The notes under the pieces were generated by a model, which saw only the letters and a program-made list of their open reading frames with translations, was not told the origin of the DNA and made no database searches. Position numbers and translations under genes: made by a program. Positions 25,204-33,999 of a stretch of DNA of 64,000 nucleotides are shown here, piece after piece. The stretch is from assembly GCA_910576995.1 (NCBI GenBank), contig CAJTLC010000008.1, forward strand, positions 13,340 to 77,339, given 5' to 3'. The first letter of the stretch is position 1. Every line of letters begins with the position of its first letter. This DNA is from an uncultured Ruminococcus sp. (GTDB lineage: Bacteria; Bacillota; Clostridia; Oscillospirales; Ruminococcaceae).

Positions 25204-26253
25204 ATGAAGAAACAATTTCAAACAGTTGCCGCAGTCGCATTCATTGCGGCGGCAATTTCAGTTCCGACAACTGTAACTTTTCTGAAAAATTCTGCATCTG
25301 AAAGTTCAACGAACATTGCAGCAGTTTCAGAAAATTCAAGCTCTGATATACAGAATCAGGCTGCTGAAATCGAAGCTGAAATCAAAGCGGAAGAATTTGA
25401 TTCCGCAATGGATGAAGAAAAAATCAGCAAGCTTGAACTGCATAAAAACACACTTACTGTTTGCAGTATGGACGAGGCTAACCAAATGATTCAGGACGGC
25501 GAAGATTCTTATGAAAAAAGCGGAGCTTTAAGACGCATTGATAATTTAAACTATGCCAGAAAAGTGATAAATGAATCTGCAAAAACCATGAGTGCGGACA
25601 GTATAGATTTAACTGAAAGCAAAAGTTACATTTATCATATGATGCTGAACAGCGTTGATTACTTCAATACAGCTAAAGGTTCGATGATATATTCGTTCGG
25701 AGGCTCGGAGCAGATTAAAACAGAGTTTATAACAAACATTGATGAACAATATGCCTGCGAGAAAGAATACTATTATGACGGAAGCGTTGGCGAACGGCAC
25801 GTCTATGATGGAAAAGAGTATACGATCAACGAAACATTAGGAATTAACGATGTTTGCTATTGCAGCGAACCGAGCGGTTCTAATATAAGCGATAACAACA
25901 GAGTGGTGATGCTTGACGAGGGCGAATTACTGAGAATAAACAGAAAAGATTTGACAAACCTTGCTGTTTCGGGAAATTCATGCCTGTTCCCTCAACAGTA
26001 TGCTATGTCGAGTCTTTATGATTTCGATAACTGGAGCATAACGGGCTGCGAAGATTTTATTGGCAGAAAATGCGCCGTTATTGAGGGTGCAAATGACGGC
26101 GGAAGTTTCAAGATGCTTGTAGATGTTAATTACGGATTCTTACTTAAATATGAAAAATATTCATTTGATGGAAAGCTGATCTCTTACACTGAAGTGACAG
26201 AGTTGGAAAATGACATTGTGTTGAGCAAGGAAATGGCAGAAATTAAAAATTGA
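25204..26253 (+). CDS. Exported protein with LolA/RseB-like C-terminal half
   Basis: 349 residues. An N-terminal signal-anchor (VAAVAFIAAAISVPTTVTFL) leads to a Ser/Glu-rich linker. Residues about 130-349 alternate strands (YIYHMMLNSVDYFNTAKGS, AVIEGANDGGSFKMLVDVNYGFLLKYEKYSFDGKLISYTEVTELE). This half resembles the LolA/RseB-like lipoprotein-binding fold seen in Firmicutes anti-sigma or signalling proteins; the assignment is tentative. AGAAAGG is 11 bases before the ATG at 25204; a TTG three codons earlier overlaps the spacer. It forms a pair with the gene at 24668. Confidence 0.7.
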   Translation: MKKQFQTVAAVAFIAAAISVPTTVTFLKNSASESSTNIAAVSENSSSDIQNQAAEIEAEIKAEEFDSAMDEEKISKLELHKNTLTVCSMDEANQMIQDGEDSYEKSGALRRIDNLNYARKVINESAKTMSADSIDLTESKSYIYHMMLNSVDYFNTAKGSMIYSFGGSEQIKTEFITNIDEQYACEKEYYYDGSVGERHVYDGKEYTINETLGINDVCYCSEPSGSNISDNNRVVMLDEGELLRINRKDLTNLAVSGNSCLFPQQYAMSSLYDFDNWSITGCEDFIGRKCAVIEGANDGGSFKMLVDVNYGFLLKYEKYSFDGKLISYTEVTELENDIVLSKEMAEIKN

Positions 26254-26382
26254 TTTGTCAGCTTCAGAGCCAAAATTATGCTCGAAAATTACGCAGATAA
26301 CAAAATCTTTGATTTTGCTCATCTGCATATGCTTTAGTACCGAACATTTATTTTATGTGAACACGCTCTAATACAATAAAAA

Positions 26383-26414
26383 TCCTCACGGTACGAAACT
26401 GTGAGGACTTTTTT
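26383..26414 (+). terminator. Terminator after the 24668-26253 pair
   Basis: TCCTCAC/GTGAGGA stem with an 11-base loop and TTTTTT. It is separated from the gene by a half-copy of a palindromic element ending TTTATTTTATGTGAACACGC at about 26366. Confidence 0.8.
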
Positions 26415-26447
26415 GCGCAAACTTAGAACCTGTCTTCACAAGCTGTA

Positions 26448-26488
26448 GCGCACGTATTTTTGACAAAATTTGCCGCAAATACGTGCGC
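26448..26488. repeat. Perfect 12-bp hairpin
   Basis: GCGCACGTATTT (26448-26459) pairs with AAATACGTGCGC (26477-26488). The loop TTGACAAAATTTGCCGC resembles part of the element at 34159. Confidence 0.75.
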
Positions 26489-26510
26489 TGAATCTATGAA
26501 CACAAGCTCT

Positions 26511-26670
26511 TATACTTGACTCTATTGCAAAATGTCCAAAGAATGCTGAACAGAAATTTCGTATGTCAAGGCGGAGGAGGAAAGCGTGCTGACGCACGGT
26601 GACGACGACAACGCAGACAGACGAAATTTATGTCGGCATGAATGGATAGTTTGCAATAGAGTCAAGTATA
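26511..26670. repeat. 160-bp palindromic element (family D)
   Basis: 21-bp perfect terminal inverted repeats beginning TATACTTGACTCTATTGC. The core has TATGTCAAGGCGG, GTGCTGACGCAC and CAACGCAGACAG. These align with the core of the element at 34159 read in reverse, although the ends are unrelated. Confidence 0.88.
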
Positions 26671-26900
26671 TATAGGTTAGTGCATATGGGACAGCTTTCG
26701 CCCTGATCATCCAGCACAAGTTATTTGATATGAAAGGATTGCGAATGATTATTCACTGTTCTATCATTTTGGTGAAAAATACATCACAAATTATTGCTGT
26801 TTTTTTTACAAACATCGCAAATTAATTTCACACGGCGATTTTATAATAATATCATCAAATGAAAAACAAATTCACCACAATGAAAAGGAAAGTGATTAAG

Positions 26901-28187
26901 ATGAATGAATATAATTTTAACATCGAAGAGATCGAAGACGGCTCTGGAAATATGCTTCCCACGCCCGCTCCGAAAAAGCCCACGAAGCACATCGGTTTAA
27001 AAATCGCAGCTTCGCTTATGGCTATGGCATTTGTTTCCGCAGGTTCTATCGGTATCTACAGTCAGATCATTGATAAGCCTCAAAATAATAATACGCAGCT
27101 CTCCGAAAGCGTTTCCGAAAGCAGCAATCAGGCTGTAAAGGCTGAAAATATGGGTATGCTCAATAATGAAAATGATTCAACTAAAGTTCTCGATACGGAA
27201 GAGATCGTGGAAAAGGTTCTCCCATCTGTTGTGGGAATCGAATCCGAATTCAGTATGCCCGAAGAATATCAGAACAGCTTCTTCGGTTTCGGAATGATGC
27301 AGCAGGAACAGCAGCAAAATCCCGTTGGAACAGGCACGGGAGTGGTTATTTCTCAGGACGGCTATATCGTTACGAATGCTCATGTTATTTACGACAGTGA
27401 ACACGGTTACGGTCTGGCTTCGAAAATCTCCGTTCTGCTTAACGATAATTCCACCAACGAAGCGGAAGTTATCGGCTATGATGTGGACTGCGATCTTGCT
27501 GTTCTAAAAATTGAAGCGGAAAATCTGACTGCCGCGGAATTTGGCAGCAGCGACGAACTTCGTCTCGGCGAATCAGTTACAGCTATCGGCAATCCCCTTG
27601 GATTCGACCTGATGAATACGGTTACAAAAGGCATTGTTTCGGGACTTAACAGAAGCATCACCATTAACGATAAGTCGATGAATCTCATTCAGACCGACGC
27701 CGCTATCAATTCGGGAAATTCGGGCGGTCCGCTTATCAATAAATACGGTCAGGTTATCGGCATCAATTCCTCGAAATTGTCAAGCACCTACGGTTCGGCT
27801 TCCATAGAGGGAATCGGCTTTGCTATCCCTTCTGACGAAACTACCGCTATCGTGAAAGATCTCATGGAATTCGGCTATGTTACGGGCAAACCGCAGCTTG
27901 GAATAACCTGTCAGAACGTTACCGAAACTATTTCGCAGATGTACAATATGCCCGTAGGCGTTTACATTGTTGAGGTAACTCCCGACGGCGCGGCTGATAA
28001 AGTTGGTCTGAAAAGCGGAGATATTCTTATCAAGGCCGACGGCAAGGAGATCACGACTTCCGACGAATTGAACGCGCAGAAAAATCTTCACAAGGCAGGC
28101 GAGGAAATGGAGCTGACTTTCGTCAGAAACGGCGAAGAGCATACTACCACCATTACCCTCGACGAGATCACTAAAACAGCTGATTAA
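26901..28187 (+). CDS. HtrA/DegP-like membrane-anchored serine protease with PDZ domain
   Basis: 428 residues. A short cytoplasmic head (MNEYNFNIEEIEDGSGN) precedes one membrane anchor (IGLKIAASLMAMAFVSAGSIGIYS). The trypsin-like domain spans about residues 95-300, with catalytic His in TNAHVI, Asp in DCDLAVLKIE and Ser in NSGNSGGPLIN. One PDZ domain (GVYIVEVTPDGAADKVGLKSGDILIKADG) closes the protein. The start at 26901 is supported by AAAGGAAAG upstream; two earlier in-frame ATGs lack sites. It should degrade or refold misfolded proteins outside the membrane. Confidence 0.94.
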   Translation: MNEYNFNIEEIEDGSGNMLPTPAPKKPTKHIGLKIAASLMAMAFVSAGSIGIYSQIIDKPQNNNTQLSESVSESSNQAVKAENMGMLNNENDSTKVLDTEEIVEKVLPSVVGIESEFSMPEEYQNSFFGFGMMQQEQQQNPVGTGTGVVISQDGYIVTNAHVIYDSEHGYGLASKISVLLNDNSTNEAEVIGYDVDCDLAVLKIEAENLTAAEFGSSDELRLGESVTAIGNPLGFDLMNTVTKGIVSGLNRSITINDKSMNLIQTDAAINSGNSGGPLINKYGQVIGINSSKLSSTYGSASIEGIGFAIPSDETTAIVKDLMEFGYVTGKPQLGITCQNVTETISQMYNMPVGVYIVEVTPDGAADKVGLKSGDILIKADGKEITTSDELNAQKNLHKAGEEMELTFVRNGEEHTTTITLDEITKTAD

Positions 28188-28188
28188 A

Positions 28189-28258
28189 TCAATTTTTACT
28201 TGTGTGGCATGATCAGGGAGACAGCGTCTCCCCCGATAATGCAGCACAAGTAAAATTT
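28189..28258. repeat. Short (70-bp) palindromic element related to those at 29961 and 49813
   Basis: AATTTTTACTTGTG(T)GGCAT is inverted as ATGCAGCACAAGTAAAATTT around a GGGAGAC-agc-GTCTCCC hairpin. It keeps the outer ends of the ~225-bp elements but lacks their centre. It fills the gap between convergent htrA and mntP. Confidence 0.85.
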
Positions 28259-28260
28259 AT

Positions 28261-28821
28261 TCAAATAGCGCCAAGCAGGAATTTTAGTCCTATCAGGATA
28301 AGAATTACCCCTCCCGCAATTCCTGCTTTTCGCTCATATTTACTGCCGAATTTATTCCCGATAATAACCCCGATCAGGCAGAGTGCAAACGTTACTCCGC
28401 CTATAATTGATACCGAAATAAGCAGATTTGTCTCGACAGCCGCAAATACTATTCCCACAGCAAGAGCGTCGATGCTGGTCGCCGTTGCCAGTACGATAAG
28501 CTCCTTAAAATCAAGATGAAATTCAGACGTATCGCCGTTACTTTCCGCAGAATGGAGAGTTTCGGCGATCATTTTTACGCCGATGATACCCAGCAGTATA
28601 AACGCTGTCCAGTTGCTGAATCCGCTTATAAAACTGCCGAAACGACTGCCTACAAAATAGCCTATCAGCGGCATTATCGCCTGAAATACTCCGAAAAACA
28701 GCGCAATTATCACGCCTGCGGAATAATTTTTCTTTTTCATGCTAAGTCCCTTGCATACCGAAACGGAAAAAGCGTCCGCCGCCAATCCCAAAGCCAGCAA
28801 AAATAATTCGGCAATACCCAT
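28261..28821 (-). CDS. mntP: Manganese efflux pump MntP
   Basis: 186 residues, six membrane helices in two inverted repeats. The duplicated signature is LAADAFSVSVCKGL (helix 1) and ATSIDALAVGIVFA (helix 4), whose Asp residues are needed for Mn export. Length is typical. GAGAGGGG precedes the ATG. The short upstream region shows no yybP-ykoY manganese riboswitch that I can recognise, so its control here may differ from other bacteria. Downstream of two acetyltransferase genes on the same strand. Confidence 0.93.
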   Translation of the reverse strand: MGIAELFLLALGLAADAFSVSVCKGLSMKKKNYSAGVIIALFFGVFQAIMPLIGYFVGSRFGSFISGFSNWTAFILLGIIGVKMIAETLHSAESNGDTSEFHLDFKELIVLATATSIDALAVGIVFAAVETNLLISVSIIGGVTFALCLIGVIIGNKFGSKYERKAGIAGGVILILIGLKFLLGAI

Positions 28822-28882
28822 AAACGCACCCCTCTCAAAACCTGCTTAGATTTCGATACTTTTGTGCTATTCTATGCAAAAA

Positions 28883-29383
28883 TCACAGGGTATATTCCAT
28901 AATATAGTCGTCCATAACATATCCGCTGCCGATATCCGTCACAACTTCGTCGATCGTGACGAATCCGATTTTTTTATATACCGCAACGGCATGATCATTA
29001 TGCTTGTTGACCGTAAGATAAACTCGTTTTTTCCCCGATTTTTCGGCTTCTTCAAACACTTTTTTCATCATCATGGAAGCCGTTCCCCTGCCGCGTTTAT
29101 CGCCGCGAAGATACAGCTTGCTAAGGAAAAATCTGTCGTCATTTTCGGGCTTCATGCCGATATAGCCTATCAGTTCGCCGTTTTCGCGAACCGCAAAATA
29201 GCTGTAATGCTGATTTTCTATCTGATCGGTCATCGCTTCGATTGATTGAAAATTTTTAACCATATAATCTATCTGTCCGCCGCTTATAATTGAAACAAAA
29301 AATTCATGCCATATCTTATCGGCAAGCTCGGCAATTTTGATAAGTTCGGGATAATATTTAACTTTAGTTATTTCAATTGACAT
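28883..29383 (-). CDS. GNAT family N-acetyltransferase
   Basis: 166 residues. Acetyl-CoA binding motif A is LYLRGDKRGRGTASMMMKKV, followed by NKHNDHAVAVYKKIGF (motif B), typical of small-molecule or RimI-like GNATs. Substrate not deducible. Its AGAAAGG ribosome site lies inside the end of the upstream gene at 29389, indicating co-translation. Confidence 0.85.
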   Translation of the reverse strand: MSIEITKVKYYPELIKIAELADKIWHEFFVSIISGGQIDYMVKNFQSIEAMTDQIENQHYSYFAVRENGELIGYIGMKPENDDRFFLSKLYLRGDKRGRGTASMMMKKVFEEAEKSGKKRVYLTVNKHNDHAVAVYKKIGFVTIDEVVTDIGSGYVMDDYIMEYTL

Positions 29384-29388
29384 ATTGT

Positions 29389-29934
29389 TTACCTTTCTAT
29401 AATCTTCATATCAATGATTTTTTTCAAAAATTTTCCGCACCATCTTGTTATGAGTTCATCATATTCAGGCGCGGAAACGTTTCCGCCGATTCCCATGACA
29501 TCGTAAGTCACAGGACCTTCTTTTATAAAACACGGCAGATCTTCAAATCCGCAGCGCAGATAAAAAATATGTCTGCTTGCACGCTGACTGTAATTTTCAG
29601 CGGATTCGTCAAGCTGTTCCCGTGCGAGAAAAATCCGCTTGCCCTTATAGCGTTCTTTCAAAGCGTTAATGATCTCGCCGCCGATACCCTTTCCACGCTG
29701 AGCCTCGTCCACCGCAAGATAAAAAATATACGCCAATTTCGCATTGCATACCATATAGACCATGCCTGCAAAATTACCGTTTTTCCGCACTGTCAAAAGT
29801 TCGGCACGACCTTTTTTCGCTTTCGAAACAACCATAAAAAACGGAGCGCGTTCCTCCGCAGGAAACGCCGAAATATAGAGCTTTTTCATTATCTTTTTAT
29901 CCTGCGCACTATAATTTTCAAGCGTTATACTCAT
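29389..29934 (-). CDS. GNAT family N-acetyltransferase
   Basis: 181 residues. Motif A reads LAVDEAQRGKGIGGEIINAL. The context YLRCGFEDLP and YDVMGIGG near the C-terminus resembles Firmicutes GNATs of unknown substrate. First gene of the pair with 28883 (five-base gap). Its start lies next to the palindromic element at 29961, so its promoter is in or beyond that element. Confidence 0.85.
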   Translation of the reverse strand: MSITLENYSAQDKKIMKKLYISAFPAEERAPFFMVVSKAKKGRAELLTVRKNGNFAGMVYMVCNAKLAYIFYLAVDEAQRGKGIGGEIINALKERYKGKRIFLAREQLDESAENYSQRASRHIFYLRCGFEDLPCFIKEGPVTYDVMGIGGNVSAPEYDELITRWCGKFLKKIIDMKIIER

Positions 29935-29960
29935 AAAATCCCCCCATTAGATATATAAAA

Positions 29961-30190
29961 ATCACGTAAATCAATTTTTACTTGTGCGGTATTATGTCAG
30001 GGGACGCTGTCCCCCAACACCCCCTGCAAAAGGGTGCTTCACCCTTTTGAAACCCAATTTTCATAGTTTTATATCCCATAAAGGGATATAAAACTATGAG
30101 GTTGATTTCAATAGAGCAACATTTTTGCAGGAGATATAGAGAGCCAAAGTTCTCTGTATAATACGGCGCAATAAAATTGATTCACGTGAT
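29961..30190. repeat. ~230-bp multi-hairpin element, copy 1
   Basis: ATCACGTAAATCAATTTT at the left is inverted as AAAATTGATTCACGTGAT at the right. In plus-strand order the interior has four hairpins: GGGGACGCTGTCCCC, AAAGGGTGCTTCACCCTTT, CATAGTTTTATATCCC with its perfect 16-base complement, and GAGAGCCAAAGTTCTC. Copy 2 at 49813-50033 (minus) has the same order and linkers. It fills the gap between yebC and an acetyltransferase gene. Confidence 0.88.
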
Positions 30191-30210
30191 ATCAAGTATT
30201 TATGACGTTA

Positions 30211-30942
30211 TTATTCTTCAGGCATTTCCCAGTTGTGATATACGTTCTGAACGTCGTCGTTATCTTCAAGATGCTCAAGGAGAAGATTCATCTTCTTGAT
30301 ATGCTCCTCGTCTGTAAGCGTGGTATAATTTGCGGGAATCATTTCGGATTCCGCAGAAATCACATTATAACCCTTAGCCGTCAGACCCTCTCTCAAAGCC
30401 GAAAGATTTTCGGGAGCGCACTCTATCTCGACAGTTTCTTCCGTAACGTCGAAATCATCTCCGCCGCACTCGAAAACGTCGTCCATAACGGCGTCTTCAT
30501 CAAGTCCCGTATTCTCCAGAATAACAATGCCTTTCTTGCTGAACATAAAGGATACGCAGCCCGTAGTGCCGAGATTTCCGCCGAATTTATCGAAATAATG
30601 ACGAACGTCGCCTGCGGTTCTGTTCTTGTTGTCCGTAAGGCATTCAACGATAACCGCAACGCCATTAGGACCGTAACCCTCGTAAACCATTGTTTCGTAG
30701 TTATTCTTATCCTCGCCGCCTGCCGCTTTTTTGATAACGCGCTCGATATTATCGTTCGGCACATTATTTGCTTTCGCCTTTGCAATAAGATCGCGAAGCT
30801 TGCTGTTATTATTCGGATCAGGACCGCCCTCTCTTACAACAACAGTGATCTCTCTGCCGATCTTGGTAAAAATCTTACCCTTTACAGCGTCGGTAGCTTC
30901 CTTTTTACGCTTGATATTATTCCATTTTGAATGACCTGACAT
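30211..30942 (-). CDS. YebC/PmpR family regulator-translation factor
   Basis: 243 residues. The family is evident from MSGHSKWNNIKRKKEATDAVKGKIFTKIGREI, ARANNVPNDNIERVIKKAAG-like residues and the central MYEGYGPNGVAVIVECLTDNKNRT. YebC-type proteins were described as DNA-binding regulators. Recent work on some members shows them relieving ribosome stalls at proline-rich sequences; which applies here is not visible. AAGGAG precedes the ATG. Last gene of the obgE-mrnC-30956 run. Confidence 0.95.
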   Translation of the reverse strand: MSGHSKWNNIKRKKEATDAVKGKIFTKIGREITVVVREGGPDPNNNSKLRDLIAKAKANNVPNDNIERVIKKAAGGEDKNNYETMVYEGYGPNGVAVIVECLTDNKNRTAGDVRHYFDKFGGNLGTTGCVSFMFSKKGIVILENTGLDEDAVMDDVFECGGDDFDVTEETVEIECAPENLSALREGLTAKGYNVISAESEMIPANYTTLTDEEHIKKMNLLLEHLEDNDDVQNVYHNWEMPEE

Positions 30943-30955
30943 TTTTCAACGCTCC

Positions 30956-31150
30956 TTATTCTGAGTAAATATAATTCTCATCGGAATCGCGCTTGATTCT
31001 TCTGAGCTGCTCTTTCTTATCGTCGTAGTAGTCGATGATCGCAACAACCGACGCTCCGACAAGAAAACCGAGCGCAAAACCTGCGCATATGCCTACGGCA
31101 GTTCTGCTTACTGATTTTGTTACTTCTTTTTCAATACGCATCTCGTCCAT
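30956..31150 (-). CDS. Small single-pass membrane protein
   Basis: 64 residues starting MDEMRIEKEVTKSV. One membrane helix (TAVGICAGFALGFLVGASVVAIIDYY) and a basic tail (DDKKEQLRRIKR). AAGGAGG six bases before the ATG at 31150 fixes the start; a longer in-frame reading would extend into mrnC. It lies between yebC and mrnC in the same direction. Family not recognised. Confidence 0.75.
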   Translation of the reverse strand: MDEMRIEKEVTKSVSRTAVGICAGFALGFLVGASVVAIIDYYDDKKEQLRRIKRDSDENYIYSE

Positions 31151-31161
31151 GATTAACCTCC

Positions 31162-31584
31162 TTATAGTTCTGTTTCTTTGTTTGCATAAGAACTTGCATC
31201 CATTATCGCACCAAACAACGACGTTATCCTCTCGTAATTTCCAAGAAGATACAGATAACCGAAAAGGCATTCCACGGCGGTAGCGCGCCTGTATTCAGCC
31301 GCGTCCGCGTGTTTCGGCACTGTATTTCCCGTAGCATTTCTGCCGCGTTTCAGCACCGCCATTTCCTTTTCCGTCAGTTTATCCGCAAGAATATCATATG
31401 CAGCCGACTGAAATTCCGCGCAAACCAGCCGTATTTTCGCCGAATGCAGCTTTGCGGCAGGCATATTCGCGCTTCTGAGCAGCATTTCCCGGACAAGCGT
31501 ATCATAAACGCTGTCGCCGAGAAACGCAAGGCTAAGCGGACTGTACATATTCACATCGCGTTCGGAAAGAATCTTTTTTTCCAT
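31162..31584 (-). CDS. mrnC: Mini-ribonuclease III
   Basis: 140 residues. It contains only the RNase III catalytic domain (LAFLGDSVYDTLVREMLL with the signature Asp, and AVECLFGYLYLLG with the second acidic site) and no double-stranded-RNA binding domain, as in B. subtilis MrnC, which matures 23S rRNA ends. Seven bases separate it from obgE upstream. Confidence 0.92.
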   Translation of the reverse strand: MEKKILSERDVNMYSPLSLAFLGDSVYDTLVREMLLRSANMPAAKLHSAKIRLVCAEFQSAAYDILADKLTEKEMAVLKRGRNATGNTVPKHADAAEYRRATAVECLFGYLYLLGNYERITSLFGAIMDASSYANKETEL

Positions 31585-31590
31585 ATCTAA

Positions 31591-32868
31591 TCAATATATA
31601 AAGTCAAATTCGAAGCCCTCAAGGTTCACGGTATCGCCCTCTTTTACTCCCATTTCCTCAAGTTTCGCAATTATACCGCTGTTGATAAGCACCCGCTGGA
31701 AATATTGCAGAGAAGAATAATCGTCGGGGTCGACCGTCCGCATTATGGGCTGAATCCACGGCGCTTCAACGTAATAAATTCCGTCCTCTTCGGTTATCTC
31801 AAAACGCTTTCCCGCACCCGCCATATCGTCAAGTTCAGCCTGCGTAAGCGGTTCGGGTTCGTATTCCTTGATAGGCGGAAGAGTTTCGAGAACCTCGGCA
31901 ATCTTCATCACCAGCTCGCGCGTTCCCTGCGTAGTTGCCGCGGAAATGCAGAAAAACGGCATTCCCTGCTCTTCGACAAAACTTCTGAAATCTTCTATCT
32001 GCTCTTCGCTTGCCATGTCGGATTTGTTTGCCGCAACTATCTGCGGACGCATTGCAAGCTCCACGTCAAATTTCGCGAGTTCCTCGTTGATTATGCGGAA
32101 ATCTTCCTTAGGGTCGCGCCCCTCGATTCCCGAAACGTCCACAACATGAACGATAAGACGACAGCGTTCAACATGACGCAGAAACTCGTGACCCAGTCCG
32201 ACTCCGTCTCCCGCGCCCTCGATAAGTCCCGGAATATCCGCCATTACAAACGATCTCTCCTCGTCTGTTTTCACAACTCCGAGAACGGGAGTCAGCGTAG
32301 TAAAATGATAATTTGCAATTTTCGGCTTAGCCGCGCTGACGACGGAAATCAGCGTTGATTTTCCCACATTCGGAAATCCTACCAATCCGACGTCCGCAAG
32401 AAGTTTCAGCTCCAGCGTCACTTCGAATTCCTCTCCCTGATAGCCGGGCTTTGCAAATTTCGGAATCTGTCGGGTAGGCGTAGCAAAATTCGCATTGCCC
32501 TTTCCGCCCATGCCGCCTTTTGCAAGGATCTTCGGCTCGTCGGACGACATATCCGCCATGATGCGTCCCGTTTCGGCGTCGCGGATAAGAGTTCCGCGCG
32601 GTACTTTTATGATAAGCGGAGGAGCGCTTTTTCCCGTGCAGTTCCGGGAGGAGCCGTTCTGACCCTTTTCAGCCGTATATTTGCGTTTGTATCTGAAATC
32701 CACCAATGTGGAAAAGTTATCGTCTGCCTGAAATATAACGTCGCCGCCTCTTCCGCCGTCGCCGCCGTCGGGGCCGCCTGCCGCCACATATTTTTCCCTA
32801 TGAAAAGAAACTGCGCCGTCTCCGCCGTCTCCCGCTTTAATTTTTATCTTAGCCTTATCAACGAACAT
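31591..32868 (-). CDS. obgE: GTPase ObgE/CgtA
   Basis: 425 residues. The glycine-rich Obg domain (VDKAKIKIKAGDGGDGAVSFHREKY, GGDGGRGGDVIF) is followed by the G domain (GFPNVGKSTLISVVSAA, DIPGLIEGA, NKSD) and a C-terminal OCT domain ending NLEGFEFDFIY. A ribosome-assembly and stress GTPase. The start at 32868 follows GGAGG; the frame runs further upstream through the rpmA terminator, which rules out longer starts. Confidence 0.96.
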   Translation of the reverse strand: MFVDKAKIKIKAGDGGDGAVSFHREKYVAAGGPDGGDGGRGGDVIFQADDNFSTLVDFRYKRKYTAEKGQNGSSRNCTGKSAPPLIIKVPRGTLIRDAETGRIMADMSSDEPKILAKGGMGGKGNANFATPTRQIPKFAKPGYQGEEFEVTLELKLLADVGLVGFPNVGKSTLISVVSAAKPKIANYHFTTLTPVLGVVKTDEERSFVMADIPGLIEGAGDGVGLGHEFLRHVERCRLIVHVVDVSGIEGRDPKEDFRIINEELAKFDVELAMRPQIVAANKSDMASEEQIEDFRSFVEEQGMPFFCISAATTQGTRELVMKIAEVLETLPPIKEYEPEPLTQAELDDMAGAGKRFEITEEDGIYYVEAPWIQPIMRTVDPDDYSSLQYFQRVLINSGIIAKLEEMGVKEGDTVNLEGFEFDFIY

Positions 32869-32894
32869 ATATGACCTCCACAATGGTTCTAATG

Positions 32895-32925
32895 AAAAAT
32901 CCCAAGCAAAAGCTCGGGATTTATG
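32895..32925 (-). terminator. Terminator of the rplU operon
   Basis: AATCCCGAGC/GCTTGGGATT stem with a four-base loop, then TTTTTCATT in minus-strand reading, between rpmA and obgE. Confidence 0.8.
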
Positions 32926-32942
32926 ACGCAATCATACTATGA

Positions 32943-33224
32943 TTACTGTTCTGTATAAACAGAAACCTTCTTACGGTCGCGACCGCAGCGCTCAAATTTA
33001 ACCTTTCCGCTTACTGTAGCGAAAAGTGTATCATCAGAACCGATACCAACGCCAACGCCGGGATGGATATGCGTACCTCTCTGGCGAACGAGAATATTTC
33101 CTGCCTTAACGAACTGACCGTCAGCGCGCTTTACGCCGAGTCTCTTGGACTCTGAATCACGTCCGTTCTTTGTAGAACCAACACCCTTTTTATGAGCGAA
33201 GAACTGCATACTGATCTTGAACAT
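32943..33224 (-). CDS. rpmA: 50S ribosomal protein L27 with Prp-cleaved N-terminal extension
   Basis: 93 residues. The first nine or ten residues (MFKISMQFFA) are the Firmicutes extension removed by Prp, cutting after the FFA. The mature protein then starts HKKGVGSTKNGRDSESKRLGVK. Third gene of the operon, two bases after prp. Confidence 0.95.
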   Translation of the reverse strand: MFKISMQFFAHKKGVGSTKNGRDSESKRLGVKRADGQFVKAGNILVRQRGTHIHPGVGVGIGSDDTLFATVSGKVKFERCGRDRKKVSVYTEQ

Positions 33225-33226
33225 AC

Positions 33227-33538
33227 TTACACCTCCGAAATATTGATTTTGATTGTTTTGGGATAATCTTCAATAATAAGCTCAAAATGGTGCATGAGCT
33301 GTTTTAAAATTCTTGCCGCCGTATCGTTTTCACCGCCGACGCGGCATTCTACGGAATCTCCGCCGGTGCATACCTTCGGAGCGGTCTTGAATTCATACAG
33401 AAGATTTACAGAAAGCTGGACAGCCGAAGATACCGCGGCGCAGACAATATCGCTGCCTCTTTCGGAGTATCCCGTATGACCGCTGATTCTGAATCCCACA
33501 AATTTTCCGTTTTTCCTGTAAAAAACTGCCCGAACCAT
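33227..33538 (-). CDS. prp: Ribosomal-processing cysteine protease Prp
   Basis: 103 residues. Catalytic His lies in GFRISGHTGYSERG and Cys in SDIVCAAVSSAVQ, the two conserved motifs of the family. It removes the L27 N-terminal extension. The start at 33538 (ATG) is preferred over a TTG two codons earlier. It begins two bases after the rplU stop, with AAGG inside the rplU end serving as ribosome site. Placement between L21 and L27 is the conserved Firmicutes order. Confidence 0.94.
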   Translation of the reverse strand: MVRAVFYRKNGKFVGFRISGHTGYSERGSDIVCAAVSSAVQLSVNLLYEFKTAPKVCTGGDSVECRVGGENDTAARILKQLMHHFELIIEDYPKTIKINISEV

Positions 33539-33540
33539 GA

Positions 33541-33852
33541 TCAAGCCTTAATAGCTTCGATCTTTACCTGAGTGTAAGGCTGTCTGTGACCCTGCTTCTT
33601 CTTTTCGCCCTTCTTAGGCTTGTAAGTGAAAACTGTGATCTTCTTAGCCTTGCCGTTTTTCAGAACCTTAGCTTCAACTGCTGCACCCTCAACATAAGGA
33701 GCGCCTACCTTGATTCCGTCGTCAGCTCCGAGAGCAACTACCTTATCGAAAGTAACTGTCTCATCAGCCTCAACTGCAAGCTTTTCGATGAAGATAACGT
33801 CTCCCTCGTTTACCTGATACTGCTTTCCGCCGGTTTCAATAACTGCGTACAT
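33541..33852 (-). CDS. rplU: 50S ribosomal protein L21
   Basis: 103 residues. MYAVIETGGKQYQVNEGDVIFIEKL and the basic end TYKPKKGEKKKQGHRQPYTQVKIEAI are characteristic. First gene of rplU-prp-rpmA, driven from the consensus promoter at 33936. Its ~80-base leader contains GCCGCTTGTGAACAGG and GCCTGTGGCAGCG stretches that could form an L21-type autoregulatory leader; I cannot confirm the match. Confidence 0.96.
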   Translation of the reverse strand: MYAVIETGGKQYQVNEGDVIFIEKLAVEADETVTFDKVVALGADDGIKVGAPYVEGAAVEAKVLKNGKAKKITVFTYKPKKGEKKKQGHRQPYTQVKIEAIKA

Positions 33853-33935
33853 TTATGGCACCTGCCTTTTTATAAAACTCGCTGCCACAGGCGTGTAAAT
33901 ACACTTAAAAGAGCCTGTTCACAAGCGGCAATAAT

Positions 33936-33964
33936 ATTTTAGCACATTTCCGAAAATTTGTCAA
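33936..33964 (-). promoter_or_regulatory. Promoter of rplU-prp-rpmA
   Basis: TTGACA (33959-33964), 17 bases, TAAAAT (33936-33941). Confidence 0.85.
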
Positions 33965-33999
33965 TAGCTTTTCGGCAAATCGCGGTAATTATTTTCAAC

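Noticed and set aside
28822..28882. yybP-ykoY manganese riboswitch before mntP
   Set aside because: The 60-base space between the acetyltransferase stop and mntP is too short and lacks the conserved core.
29961..30190. CRISPR array
   Set aside because: The repeats are hairpins within one element, not direct repeats with regular spacers; no cas genes are present anywhere in the window.
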